Positions 1 through 7,954 of a stretch of 64,000 nt of DNA are shown here, piece after piece (the stretch's first letter is position 1; every line of letters starts with the position of its first letter). The position numbers were made by a program, and so were the translations under genes. The DNA is taken from assembly GCA_963761615.1 (NCBI GenBank), contig CAVXGU010000003.1, forward strand, positions 868,001-932,000, in the 5' to 3' direction. A model generated the notes under the pieces. That model was not told where the DNA came from and did no database searches. It saw only the letters and a program-made list of their open reading frames with translations. This DNA comes from CAVXGU01 sp963761615. Its GTDB lineage: Bacteria; Acidobacteriota; Vicinamibacteria; Vicinamibacterales; CAVVIG01.

Positions 1-336
1 GGCTCGCACCGCGGGCGCTGGTCGCGGCGCGCGATCAGCTGGGGCGGCACCGTGCTCTCGAATGCCCTGCTCGGCACGCGCATGCAGGACATGACGAGCG
101 GCTTCGAGTGCTTCGACCGCACCGCCCTGCAGGCCATCGTCGATCACGGTGTCGCGAGCCGGGCGCACTTCTTCCAGACCGAGATTCGCTACCTGCTGCA
201 CGACTGGCGGTGGGTCGAGCTCCCGATCGACTACAGCGCCGCCAGCCCGAGCGTCGGCGCCTCCAACCTCCGGGAGGCCCTGCGCAACCTGTGGGCCCTC
301 CGCGCCCGGCCCAAGATCCCGCCGCCCCAGTCCTGA
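1..336 (+). CDS. Polyprenol-phosphate glycosyltransferase, GT2 family (C-terminal part)
   Basis: The gene enters from the left edge, so its start and the N-terminal nucleotide-binding part are missing. The visible 111 residues begin with an Arg-rich stretch followed by ISWGGTVLSNALLGTRMQD and the DMTSGF motif near residue 37. This is the hallmark of the C-terminal half of dolichol- or polyprenol-phosphate mannosyltransferases (DPM1 type). In that family the enzyme transfers a sugar from a nucleotide donor to a lipid-phosphate carrier at the cytoplasmic membrane. No membrane-anchoring C-terminal helices follow, so it is the short soluble form. The next gene, another glycosyltransferase-like protein, starts 4 bp after the stop, suggesting an operon for glycan assembly. 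The sugar and lipid cannot be told from this fragment. Confidence 0.8.
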   Translation, partial: GSHRGRWSRRAISWGGTVLSNALLGTRMQDMTSGFECFDRTALQAIVDHGVASRAHFFQTEIRYLLHDWRWVELPIDYSAASPSVGASNLREALRNLWALRARPKIPPPQS

Positions 337-340
337 GGGA

Positions 341-1366
341 ATGATGCCGCAGCCTCCCGTCACCGTCGTCGTCACGACCATCCAGGAGCCGACCCGAAGC
401 CTTCGCCGGCTCGACGAGGCCGTCGCGGCGATCGGGGGCGCCATGATCGTCGTGGGCGACGCCAAGGGCCCCGCGCGGTTCGACCTGCCGACGTGCCGCT
501 TCCTGCCACTCGCCGAGCAGGAGCGCCTCGACTTCGCGCTCGCGCCGCTGCTGCCGACCGGGCACTACGGACGCAAGAATCTCGGCTACCTGGCCGCGAT
601 CGCCCGCGGAGCCGCGTGCCTCTACGAGACCGACGACGACAACACGCCCATGGACGCCTGGCGGATCCGGTCGCGCCGGGCCGAGGCCCGTACGGTCGCA
701 CCTCGGCCCTGGCTGAACGTGTACCGGCTGTTCTCGGACCGGAACATCTGGCCGCGCGGTCTCCCCCTCGACGAGGTGCTCAACCCGGCCAGCTATGCGC
801 GCGAGGGCACCGGGGCGCCCGAGCTCGTCGATGCGCCCGTGCAGCAGGACCTCGCCGACGGCGAACCGGACGTGGACGCCATCTGGCGCCTCACGATGAA
901 CAGCGACGTCACGTTCTCCGCCGGACCCAGCGTCGCCCTGCCGGCCGGGACCTGGTGTCCCTTCAACAGCCAGAGCACCTGGTGGTGGCCCCCCGCCTAC
1001 GCGCTGTTGTACCTGCCCTCGTACTGCTCGTTCCGGATGACCGACATCTGGCGCGGCTTCATCGCCCAGCGCTGTCTCTGGGCCCTCGGCCATCGCCTGG
1101 TGTTCCACGCGCCGCAGGTCGTGCAGGAGCGGAACGTCCACAACACGATGCGCGACTTCTCGGACGAGGTGCCCGGCTACCTCGGCAATCGGCGGTTTGC
1201 GGCCGAGCTCGACGCGCTGGACCTCGAGGCCGGAGCGGCCGCGGTCGCCGACAACGTGCGGCGGTGCTACCGCACGCTCGTCGCCGCGGGCTACTTCCCG
1301 CAGACGGAGCTCGACCTGGTCGAGGCTTGGCTGCGGGACGTGGCGGAGGCGGGAAGCCGCCGGTAA
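341..1366 (+). CDS. STELLO (DUF288)-like glycosyltransferase
   Basis: This 341-residue protein starts at ATG 341, only 4 bp after the upstream glycosyltransferase; a second ATG follows at 344. It opens with a beta strand (PVTVVVTTI), then GDAK near residues 39-42, and the core GRKNLGYLAAIARGA leading to YETDDDN near residues 95-101. That RKN-GYL ... DDDN pattern is typical of the STELLO/DUF288 family. Plant members of that family are Golgi glycosyltransferase-like proteins, and bacterial members are mostly uncharacterised. The acidic DDDN would be the metal and nucleotide-sugar binding site. No signal peptide or membrane helix is visible, so it is probably cytoplasmic. Coupling to the DPM-like gene suggests a surface-glycan role, which is inference. 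Confidence 0.72.
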   Translation: MMPQPPVTVVVTTIQEPTRSLRRLDEAVAAIGGAMIVVGDAKGPARFDLPTCRFLPLAEQERLDFALAPLLPTGHYGRKNLGYLAAIARGAACLYETDDDNTPMDAWRIRSRRAEARTVAPRPWLNVYRLFSDRNIWPRGLPLDEVLNPASYAREGTGAPELVDAPVQQDLADGEPDVDAIWRLTMNSDVTFSAGPSVALPAGTWCPFNSQSTWWWPPAYALLYLPSYCSFRMTDIWRGFIAQRCLWALGHRLVFHAPQVVQERNVHNTMRDFSDEVPGYLGNRRFAAELDALDLEAGAAAVADNVRRCYRTLVAAGYFPQTELDLVEAWLRDVAEAGSRR

Positions 1367-1462
1367 CCTTTTCGCCGCGTCGCAGTCTTCTGCAGGGAGG
1401 TCATCCCTCCGAAACGACGCTTCCGGCCGGGGTCCCGGACCCTCTGGCGTGAGGTGAAGACG

Positions 1463-3892
1463 ATGCACGACGTGCGATACGCCATCCGGTCGCTTCGGCG
1501 ACAGCCGGTCTTCACGGTCGTCGCGCTCCTGACCCTCGCGCTCGGCATCGGCGGCAACGCCGCGATCTTCAGCCTGCTCTACCAGGTGCTGCTCAAGCCC
1601 CTGCCGTACCGGAACCCCGACCGCCTGGTCTTCGTCTGGAACGGCTACCCGAAGATCGACCTGCCGCAGGCGTCGGTGTCGATTCCCGACTACCTGGACC
1701 GCCGGACCCAGGCGCCGTCGGTCGAAGACGCGACCCTCTTCACGGGCGCCAACCTGAATCTGGCCGCCGAGGGCCGCCCCGAACAGCTGCGGGCGATGGT
1801 CGTCACGCCGTCCTTCTTCACGACGCTCGGGATCCAGCCCATGCTCGGCCGCGCCTTCCGGGACGACGACGCCCAGGTGGGCGCGGACCACTTCGTGATC
1901 CTCACCAATGGCCTCTGGCGCCGCGATTTCGGCGCCGACCCGTCGATCGTCGGCCGCGACATCCGGTTGAGCGGCGAGCCCTATCGGGTCGTGGGCGTGC
2001 TGCCCGACGATGCCGAGATGCCGAACCGCGACATCTCGCTCCTCGTGCCGTTCGCCTTCACGCCACAGCAGCGCTCCGACGACTCGCGCGGCAACGAGTT
2101 CAGCCAGATGATCGCCCGGCTCAAGCCCGGCGCGACCATCGCCGGCTTCAACGCCGAGATGGACACGATCATTCAGAGGAATGCCGAGCGGCTGCCCAAG
2201 GGCCGGCCGTTCTGGGCGGCGTCGGGCTTCCACGGCTACGCCGTGCCGATCCGCGACCAGCTCGTCGGCGACGTGGGGACGGCGCTCTATATCCTCCAGG
2301 CGGGCGTGCTGCTCGTGCTGCTCATCGCCTGCGCGAACGTCGCCAACCTGCTGCTGATGCGGGTGTCGGGTCGCCAGCGCGAGCTGGCGATCCGGACCAC
2401 CCTGGGCGCCGCCCGGGGCCGCCTGGTGCGTCAGCTCGTCACTGAGAGTCTCGTGCTGTCGGCCGGAGGCGCGGTATTGGGACTCGCGCTGGGGGTGGTC
2501 GGCGTCCGCGGCCTGCTCGCCCTCGCGGCGGGGCAGCTTCCGGGAGCGGTGGACGCGTCCCTGCATCCGGCGGTGCTGCTCTTCACGATCGGCCTCGCCG
2601 TCGTCGCCGGTCTGGTCTTCGGGCTGGCGCCCGCCGTCGCCGTCCTGCGGGGCAATGCCGCGGACTTCCTGAAGGAGGACGGCGGGACGCGCGGCACCGC
2701 CGGACGCAGCGCCACGCGCATGCGGGGAGCGCTCGTCGTGGCCGAGACCGCCTTCGCGCTCATGCTGCTCGTCGGCGCGGGGCTGCTCATCCGGAGCTTC
2801 GCCGACCTGCGGGGCGTCGATCCCGGCTTTTCACCCGACAACGTTCTCACCGCCACGCTGACGCTGCCCCAGGCGACGTACGCGACGCCGGTCGACCGCG
2901 GCGGATTCTGGAGCCGTCTGCTGGACAAAGCCAGGGCGTTGCCGGGCGTGACGGCCGTCGGGTTGACGTCGAACATCCCCTTCAGCGGCAACGTCAGCTC
3001 GGGTTCGTACAACATCGTGGGCTACACACCGGGGCCGGGCGAGGCGTCCCCGCACGGCCGCCAGGAGGTCGTCGGCGGCGACTACTTCCGGGCGATGCGG
3101 ATCCCGGTGGTCGAAGGGCGCACGTTCGACGACCGCGACGCCCCCGATGCTCCCAAGGTAGTCGTGATCGATCAGTATCTCGTGAAGCGGTATTTTCCGA
3201 ACACGGACCCCATCGGGCATCAGATCACGCGGGGCGGCCCTGGCAGCACGCCCTACACGATTGTCGGGGTGGTGGGGACGATCAACGCGATCGATCTCGG
3301 CCAGCCCGTGGACAAGGAGCGCATCTACTACCCGGTGACGCAGCAGCCGCAGGCGATGATGGCGCTGATGCTGAAGACGGGCATCGCGCCGCAGACGCTG
3401 GAGACGGAGGTGCGGCAGGCCGTCCAGAGCCTCGATCCCGAGCAGCCGATCGCCAACGTCCGCACCATGGACGAGTGGATGAGCCGCTCGCTCGAGACCC
3501 GCCGGACGTCGATGCTCCTGCTGGGCCTCTTCGGGGGCGTGGCGCTCCTGCTCGCCGCGATCGGGATGTACGGCGTCCTGGCGTTCGCCGTGGCGCAGCG
3601 CAGCCGGGAACTCGGCATTCGCCAGGCGCTCGGCGCCGATCGAGGCGCCATCCTCTCACTCGTCCTGACTCAAGGGCTCCGGACTGCGGGGCTGGGCATC
3701 GTCCTCGGCCTGGGCGGTGCGCTCGCCCTGACGCGGTTCCTCCAGAGCCAGCTGTTCGGCGTCGCGCCCCGCGACCCGGAAGTGCTCGTGGGCGTGACCC
3801 TGCTGCTGCTCGCCGTTTCGGCGGCGGCGTGCTACGTTCCGGCCCGTCGCGCCACGCGCGTCGATCCCGCCGAGGCGCTGCGGGACGCCTGA
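1463..3892 (+). CDS. MacB/FtsX-type ABC permease, ADOP class
   Basis: About 809 residues. I prefer ATG 1463, which has GAGGTG six bases upstream, over GTG 1454. The protein has the duplicated layout of acidobacterial orphan permeases. An N-terminal helix (FTVVALLTLALGIGGNAAIFS) is followed by a MacB-type periplasmic domain, an FtsX block of helices around residues 275-400 with the RELAIRTTLGAARGRL motif, a second periplasmic domain, and a final FtsX block with RELGIRQALGADRG near residue 715. It ends in ARRATRVDPAEALRDA, the usual C-terminus of the family. No ATPase domain or adjacent ATPase gene is present, as is normal for this class. Such proteins are thought to act with a separate ATPase in export or mechanotransmission; the substrate is unknown. 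Confidence 0.9.
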   Translation: MHDVRYAIRSLRRQPVFTVVALLTLALGIGGNAAIFSLLYQVLLKPLPYRNPDRLVFVWNGYPKIDLPQASVSIPDYLDRRTQAPSVEDATLFTGANLNLAAEGRPEQLRAMVVTPSFFTTLGIQPMLGRAFRDDDAQVGADHFVILTNGLWRRDFGADPSIVGRDIRLSGEPYRVVGVLPDDAEMPNRDISLLVPFAFTPQQRSDDSRGNEFSQMIARLKPGATIAGFNAEMDTIIQRNAERLPKGRPFWAASGFHGYAVPIRDQLVGDVGTALYILQAGVLLVLLIACANVANLLLMRVSGRQRELAIRTTLGAARGRLVRQLVTESLVLSAGGAVLGLALGVVGVRGLLALAAGQLPGAVDASLHPAVLLFTIGLAVVAGLVFGLAPAVAVLRGNAADFLKEDGGTRGTAGRSATRMRGALVVAETAFALMLLVGAGLLIRSFADLRGVDPGFSPDNVLTATLTLPQATYATPVDRGGFWSRLLDKARALPGVTAVGLTSNIPFSGNVSSGSYNIVGYTPGPGEASPHGRQEVVGGDYFRAMRIPVVEGRTFDDRDAPDAPKVVVIDQYLVKRYFPNTDPIGHQITRGGPGSTPYTIVGVVGTINAIDLGQPVDKERIYYPVTQQPQAMMALMLKTGIAPQTLETEVRQAVQSLDPEQPIANVRTMDEWMSRSLETRRTSMLLLGLFGGVALLLAAIGMYGVLAFAVAQRSRELGIRQALGADRGAILSLVLTQGLRTAGLGIVLGLGGALALTRFLQSQLFGVAPRDPEVLVGVTLLLLAVSAAACYVPARRATRVDPAEALRDA

Positions 3893-3924
3893 TCGTCTCC
3901 CTTCCTGCGAGGAAAATCGGCGTT

Positions 3925-3947
3925 CGGCCGTCCACTGGCGGCCGTTT
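3925..3947 (+). terminator. Probable terminator after the ADOP permease
   Basis: A 6-bp inverted repeat (CGGCCG at 3925-3930 and 3939-3944) encloses TCCACTGG, whose CCA/TGG can extend the stem. It is followed directly by TTT. It lies 32 bp past the permease stop and upstream of the SWIB gene. The T run is short, so Rho-independence is only likely. Confidence 0.5.
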
Positions 3948-4001
3948 CGTGGTACTCTGCGCGCCGACGCCACTTTTTTCGCGTCCAACGAAGGAGCCGA
4001 C

Positions 4002-4286
4002 ATGGCGAAGAAAGCGAAGAAGAAAGTCTCCAAGAGGAAGCCGAGCGCCGCGTTCATGAAGCCCATGACGCCGAGCGAGGCCCTTGCTGCCGTTGTCGGC
4101 GCCAAGCCGCTGCCGCGCACGCAGGTCACCAAGAAGCTCTGGGCCTACATCAAGAAGAACGGGCTGCAGGACAAGAAGAACAAGCGCATGATCAACGCCG
4201 ATGCCGCGCTCAAGGCCGTGTTCGGCGGCAAGGCCTCGGTCAACATGTTCCAGATGACGAAGCTGGTGAGCAAGCACCTCTCGTAG
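4002..4286 (+). CDS. SWIB/MDM2 domain protein
   Basis: A 94-residue basic protein with a good ribosome binding site (GAAGGAG) before ATG 4002. A Lys-rich N-terminus (AKKAKKKVSKRK) precedes a SWIB/MDM2 fold starting near residue 20. Recognisable parts are the LPRTQVTKKLWAYIKKNGLQD helix region, NKRMINADAALKAVFGG, and the final MFQMTKLVSKHLS helix. The domain is known from eukaryotic SWI/SNF subunits and occurs as small stand-alone proteins in Chlamydiae and other bacteria. A chromatin or DNA-topology role has been suggested there. The Lys tail fits nucleic-acid binding, but no bacterial function can be read from sequence. It stands alone between two terminators, so it is probably a monocistronic, well-expressed gene. 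Confidence 0.88.
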   Translation: MAKKAKKKVSKRKPSAAFMKPMTPSEALAAVVGAKPLPRTQVTKKLWAYIKKNGLQDKKNKRMINADAALKAVFGGKASVNMFQMTKLVSKHLS

Positions 4287-4320
4287 CCTGGCCGCGGCGA
4301 ACGGGGTCGCTGGAAGAGTT

Positions 4321-4351
4321 GGGGCGACGGTTTCCGGACCGTCGCCCCTTC
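4321..4351 (+). terminator. Strong Rho-independent terminator after the SWIB gene
   Basis: A perfect 11-bp inverted repeat (GGGGCGACGGT at 4321-4331, ACCGTCGCCCC at 4338-4348) has a 6-nt loop TTCCGG and is followed by TTCGTGTTT. It begins 35 bp after the SWIB stop codon. It is among the clearest terminators in the window. Confidence 0.85.
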
Positions 4352-4418
4352 GTGTTTCCGGGCGCGTGTCATAATTTCTTGTCCGATTCCGATCTGCGCG
4401 ACAAGGAGGATGAGCTCC

Positions 4419-5714
4419 ATGCGCCGTCTGCTTTTCGCATCGGCCACGGCAATCGGCGTGGCACTGATCGGCGGATCGCTGGTCGGACTGGCAGCCGAGC
4501 CTGCCTGCACGCCCGACAACGGCGGTATCACGCTCCCGCAGGGCTTCTGCGCCGCCGTCGTCGCCGACAATGTCGGCCGCATCCGTCATCTCACGGTCAC
4601 CTCCACCGGCGACGTCTTTGCGGCGATTCAGGACAACGCCCGCCAGCCCGGATCGGTGCTCGCGCTTCGCGACACCACGGGCGACGGCGTGCTGGACCGG
4701 CGCGAGACGTTCGCGAACGTCGGCGGCACGGGCATCGCCTTCCGCGACGGCTACGTCTACCTGGCAGCGACGACGTCCGTCATCCGGTTCAGGATGAAGC
4801 CGGGCGACATCGTGCCGGCCGGCGCCGTCGAGACCGTCGTGAGCGGCCTGCCCCGACAGAACGAGCACCAGGACAAGGGCCTCGCCTTCGACGATCAGGG
4901 CGGGATGTACGTGAACATCGGCGCGCCGTCCAACGACTGCCAGCCAGTCGACCGACGTCCCGGCGAGAAGGGGCAGGACCCGTGCCCGCTGCTCGCCGAG
5001 CACGGCGGGATCTGGAAGTTCGACGCGAACAGGCTCGGCCAGACGCTGGCGGACGGCCACCGGTACGCGACCGGGATGCGGCAGATGGTCGGCCTGCAGT
5101 GGCACGCCGGGGCGCTCTGGGTCGTGATGCACGGACGCGACTCGCTCAACCCGTTCTGGCCGCAGTACTACACGCCCGAGCAGTCGGCTGTGCTTCCGAG
5201 CGAGACGCTTCTCCGCGTGACCGACGGAGACGACTTCGGCTGGCCGTACTGCATGCACGACTGGCAGCAGCGCAAGCTGATCCTCAACCCCGAGTACGGC
5301 GGCGACGGGAAGGCGGTGGGCCGCTGCGCCGACAAGAAGCCGCCGGTCGGCGCCTATCCGGGGCACTGGGCGCCCAACGACCTGACGTTCTACACGGCGG
5401 CGGCGTTTCCGGAGAAGTACCGCGGCGGCGTTTTCATCGCGTTCCACGGATCCTGGAACCGCGCACCGCTGCCGCAGGGCGGCTACAACGTGGTCTTCCA
5501 GCCGATGTCCGGCAACGTCACGAACGGTCCGTACGAGGTGTTCGCCGACGGTTTTGCCGGCCAGACGCCGCTCCGGTTTCCGACGGCGGCGCGGTACCGT
5601 CCCGAGGGACTCGCCGTCGGTCCCGACGGATCCCTCTACATCGCGGCCTCGGCGGGGACGTCCACCCCTGAGCACAGCGGGCGCATCTGGCGCGTGATGT
5701 ACACGGGCCGCTAG
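4419..5714 (+). CDS. Sorbosone-dehydrogenase-like PQQ-type beta-propeller protein, exported
   Basis: About 431 residues. The AGGAGG at 4404-4409 sits nine bases before ATG 4419, so I prefer it to ATG 4410, which overlaps that site. The N-terminus is a signal peptide (RRLLFASATAIGVALIGG ... AAEPA), placing the mature protein in the periplasm. The body is the soluble glucose/L-sorbosone dehydrogenase fold: GLPRQNEHQDKGLAFDDQGGMYVNIGAPSNDCQ, YATGMRQMVGLQWHAGALWVVMHGRDSLNPFWP, and FIAFHGSWNR ... PEGLAVGPDGSLYIA. Several Cys residues (CTPDN, NDCQ, DPCP) may form disulfides. Family members oxidise sugars or bind PQQ at the centre of the propeller, but many paralogues are uncharacterised, so the substrate is not assigned. 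It is monocistronic. Confidence 0.82.
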   Translation: MRRLLFASATAIGVALIGGSLVGLAAEPACTPDNGGITLPQGFCAAVVADNVGRIRHLTVTSTGDVFAAIQDNARQPGSVLALRDTTGDGVLDRRETFANVGGTGIAFRDGYVYLAATTSVIRFRMKPGDIVPAGAVETVVSGLPRQNEHQDKGLAFDDQGGMYVNIGAPSNDCQPVDRRPGEKGQDPCPLLAEHGGIWKFDANRLGQTLADGHRYATGMRQMVGLQWHAGALWVVMHGRDSLNPFWPQYYTPEQSAVLPSETLLRVTDGDDFGWPYCMHDWQQRKLILNPEYGGDGKAVGRCADKKPPVGAYPGHWAPNDLTFYTAAAFPEKYRGGVFIAFHGSWNRAPLPQGGYNVVFQPMSGNVTNGPYEVFADGFAGQTPLRFPTAARYRPEGLAVGPDGSLYIAASAGTSTPEHSGRIWRVMYTGR

Positions 5715-5921
5715 GCACGGAGGCCGTCGGCCCGCGTCGAGATCGACGCGACGATCGCGTCGGTCGTGTCTCGCACGGTCAGCGATCCGACGGCGGACTT
5801 GTCCGGTCAGTTCTCCCGGCCGGACGTCGACGACGGATCGACGATGGCGCCGGGCACCGGCCCTCGATCGCCGGCACGGTGCCAGGCGCTTGCCGTCGGC
5901 CAACCGGGCTGACCACCTGTC

Positions 5922-5950
5922 TTGACGGGCTGGAGGGTGCCACCTACACT
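5922..5950 (+). promoter_or_regulatory. Sigma-70-type promoter for the acyl-CoA synthetase gene
   Basis: TTGACG (5922-5927) and TACACT (5945-5950) are separated by exactly 17 bp, giving a 5' leader of about 45 nt before ATG 6004. The rest of the 5715-6003 gap holds only GC-rich sequence with no gene I can support. Confidence 0.55.
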
Positions 5951-6003
5951 CGGCGCGCGGCCCGGCATCGCGCGCACCACGAGCCCGGGCGAAACGAGGG
6001 GGC

Positions 6004-7920
6004 ATGCAGCTGACGAGTCCGGTCGTCCGGCGCTGGATCGAGGACGCCCGCCGCGACCCTGACGGGTTCTGGGACCAGGCGGCCCGGGAGCTGCCCTGGT
6101 TCCGCACGTGGGAGCGGGTGTTCGCGTGGGATCCCCCGACGTTCCGCTGGTTCGTGGGCGCTCGCACCAACCTGGCCTACAACGCCGTCGATCGCCACGT
6201 GGAGGCCGGCCGCGGCGGGCACACGGCGCTCATCTATCTGAACGAGCGCGGCGACCGCGCCCTCTATACGTACGCGCAGCTTCAGCACGAGGTGGCGCGT
6301 CTCGCGGCGGCGCTGCGCGGCCTCGGCATCGGCAAGGGCGATCGCGTCACGATCTACATGCCGACGTGCCCCGAAGCCGTGATGCTGATGCTGGCCGTCA
6401 CGCGCATCGGGGCGATCCACTCGGTGGTGTTCGCGGGCTTCGGCGCCAAGGCGCTCGGGGATCGGATCGCGGCGAGCGCATCGCGCGCGGTGTTCACGGC
6501 GGACGTCACGTACCGGAAGGGCAAGGACATCCCGCTCAAGTCGATCGTGGACGAGGCGCTCGAGTCTGCCGGTGAGGGCGTCGAGCACGTCGTCGTCCTC
6601 AACCGGAGCGCGGGCGCGCTGGTCGCCCGGATGAAGGACGGGCGGGACCTGGCGTGGGACGCCTGGCTCGCGCTCGGGTCGGGCCAGTCGGGCGCACACG
6701 TCTCGATGGAGGCCAACGAGCCGGCGCTCATCCTGGCCACGTCGGGGACCACCGCCAGACCGAAGCTCGCCGTCCACACGCACGGCGCGTACCAGGTCCA
6801 CATCGTCGCGACGGGGAAGTGGTGCTACGGGTTGAAGCCGTCCGACGTCTGGTGGGCGACGTCCGACATCGGCTGGATCGTCGGGCACAGCTACATGGTC
6901 TACGCGCCGCTGGTCACGGGGTGCACGACCGTCGTCTTCGAGGGCGCGCTCGATCACCCGGAGCCCGAGGCCAACTGGCGCGCCGTCGTCGAGGAGTACG
7001 GTGCGACCGGCATCTTCACGTCGCCCACGGCCGTGCGCGCCCTGATGCGGTACGGCGACGGCCCCCTGTCGGGCGTGGATCACTCCCGGGTCGAACGGGT
7101 GGTGTGCGCCGGTGAGGTCCTGAACGCGCCGGCCTGGGACTGGCTGCAAAACCGGATCTTCAAGGGGCGGATCCCGGTCATCGACCACATGTGGCAGACG
7201 GAGACGAGCGGACCGGCGATCGGCAATCCCTACGGGATCAACCTGCTGCCGATCAAGGCCGGTTCGGCGGCGATTCCGCTGCCAGGCATCGAAGCCTCGG
7301 TGGTGACGCTCGAGGGGCGGCCGTGCAAGCCGGGCGAGAAGGGCATCCTGGTGTTCACGCGGCCGTTCCCCGGGCTGACCGCCTCGCTCTGGGGCGAGCC
7401 GGAACGGTACGGACGGGACTACTGGCAGAAGATCCCGGGGGTCTACTACAGCGGCGACTCCGCGCACGTCGACGAGGACGGGTACTTCTGGTTCGGCGGG
7501 CGGGCCGACGAGATCATCAAGATCGCCGCGCACCGCATCGGGACGATCGAGGTCGAGAGCGCGTGCCTGACGCATCCGGCCGTCGCCGAGTGCGGGGTGA
7601 CGGGACGGCCCGACGAGACCCGCGGCGAGGTGATTTCGGCGTTCGTCGTCCTCAAGCACGGTCACACGCCGTCGTCCGACCTGCGGAAGGCGCTCCTCGA
7701 GACGATCCGCCACGAGCTGGGCGCCATCGCCGTCGTCGGCGAGCTCAACTTCGTGACGTCGCTTCCCAAGACGCGGAGCGGCAAGATCATGCGCCGCGTG
7801 CTGAAGGCCGTGACGCTCGACCGCGACCCGGGTGACATCACGACCATCGAGGACGAAGGGTCGGTGGACGAGGCGCGCCTCGCGTGGGCGCACATGAGGA
7901 CCGAGATCGGACGGCGCTGA
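6004..7920 (+). CDS. Acetyl/propionyl-CoA synthetase family enzyme (AMP-forming)
   Basis: 638 residues, with GAGGGGG just before ATG 6004. It has the full ANL layout of acetyl-CoA synthetases. The N-terminal ACAS region is followed by LRGLGIGKGDRVTIYMP, then AIHSVVFAGFGAKAL, the phosphate loop near residue 247, WWATSDIGWIVGHSY, YSGDSAHVDEDGYFWFGGRADEIIK, and the C-terminal PKTRSGKIMRR with the catalytic Lys. These enzymes activate a short carboxylic acid to acyl-AMP and then acyl-CoA in the cytoplasm. The phosphate loop reads TSGTTARPKLAV rather than the usual TSGTTGRPKG, with two Gly positions replaced. The downstream AcuI-type gene, 34 bp away, suggests a role with propionate- or acrylate-linked acyl-CoAs. 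Confidence 0.88.
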   Translation: MQLTSPVVRRWIEDARRDPDGFWDQAARELPWFRTWERVFAWDPPTFRWFVGARTNLAYNAVDRHVEAGRGGHTALIYLNERGDRALYTYAQLQHEVARLAAALRGLGIGKGDRVTIYMPTCPEAVMLMLAVTRIGAIHSVVFAGFGAKALGDRIAASASRAVFTADVTYRKGKDIPLKSIVDEALESAGEGVEHVVVLNRSAGALVARMKDGRDLAWDAWLALGSGQSGAHVSMEANEPALILATSGTTARPKLAVHTHGAYQVHIVATGKWCYGLKPSDVWWATSDIGWIVGHSYMVYAPLVTGCTTVVFEGALDHPEPEANWRAVVEEYGATGIFTSPTAVRALMRYGDGPLSGVDHSRVERVVCAGEVLNAPAWDWLQNRIFKGRIPVIDHMWQTETSGPAIGNPYGINLLPIKAGSAAIPLPGIEASVVTLEGRPCKPGEKGILVFTRPFPGLTASLWGEPERYGRDYWQKIPGVYYSGDSAHVDEDGYFWFGGRADEIIKIAAHRIGTIEVESACLTHPAVAECGVTGRPDETRGEVISAFVVLKHGHTPSSDLRKALLETIRHELGAIAVVGELNFVTSLPKTRSGKIMRRVLKAVTLDRDPGDITTIEDEGSVDEARLAWAHMRTEIGRR

Positions 7921-7954
7921 CGGCCGGCGAGCGGCCTCTCACACAGAGGGCAGG

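Noticed and set aside
1384..1420. Hairpin GGAGG/CCTCC between the STELLO-like gene and the ADOP permease
   Set aside because: Only five pairs, no T run and not repeated elsewhere, so it is too weak to call a terminator or regulatory site.
5715..6003. Possible small gene or tRNA between the propeller and acyl-CoA synthetase genes
   Set aside because: No open frame with a ribosome site and no cloverleaf pattern was seen; only the promoter at 5922-5950 is supported.
3282..6170. Long minus-strand open frame across the ADOP permease, SWIB and propeller genes
   Set aside because: It is antisense shadow coding of high GC sequence; the plus-strand genes have signal peptides, motifs and ribosome sites.
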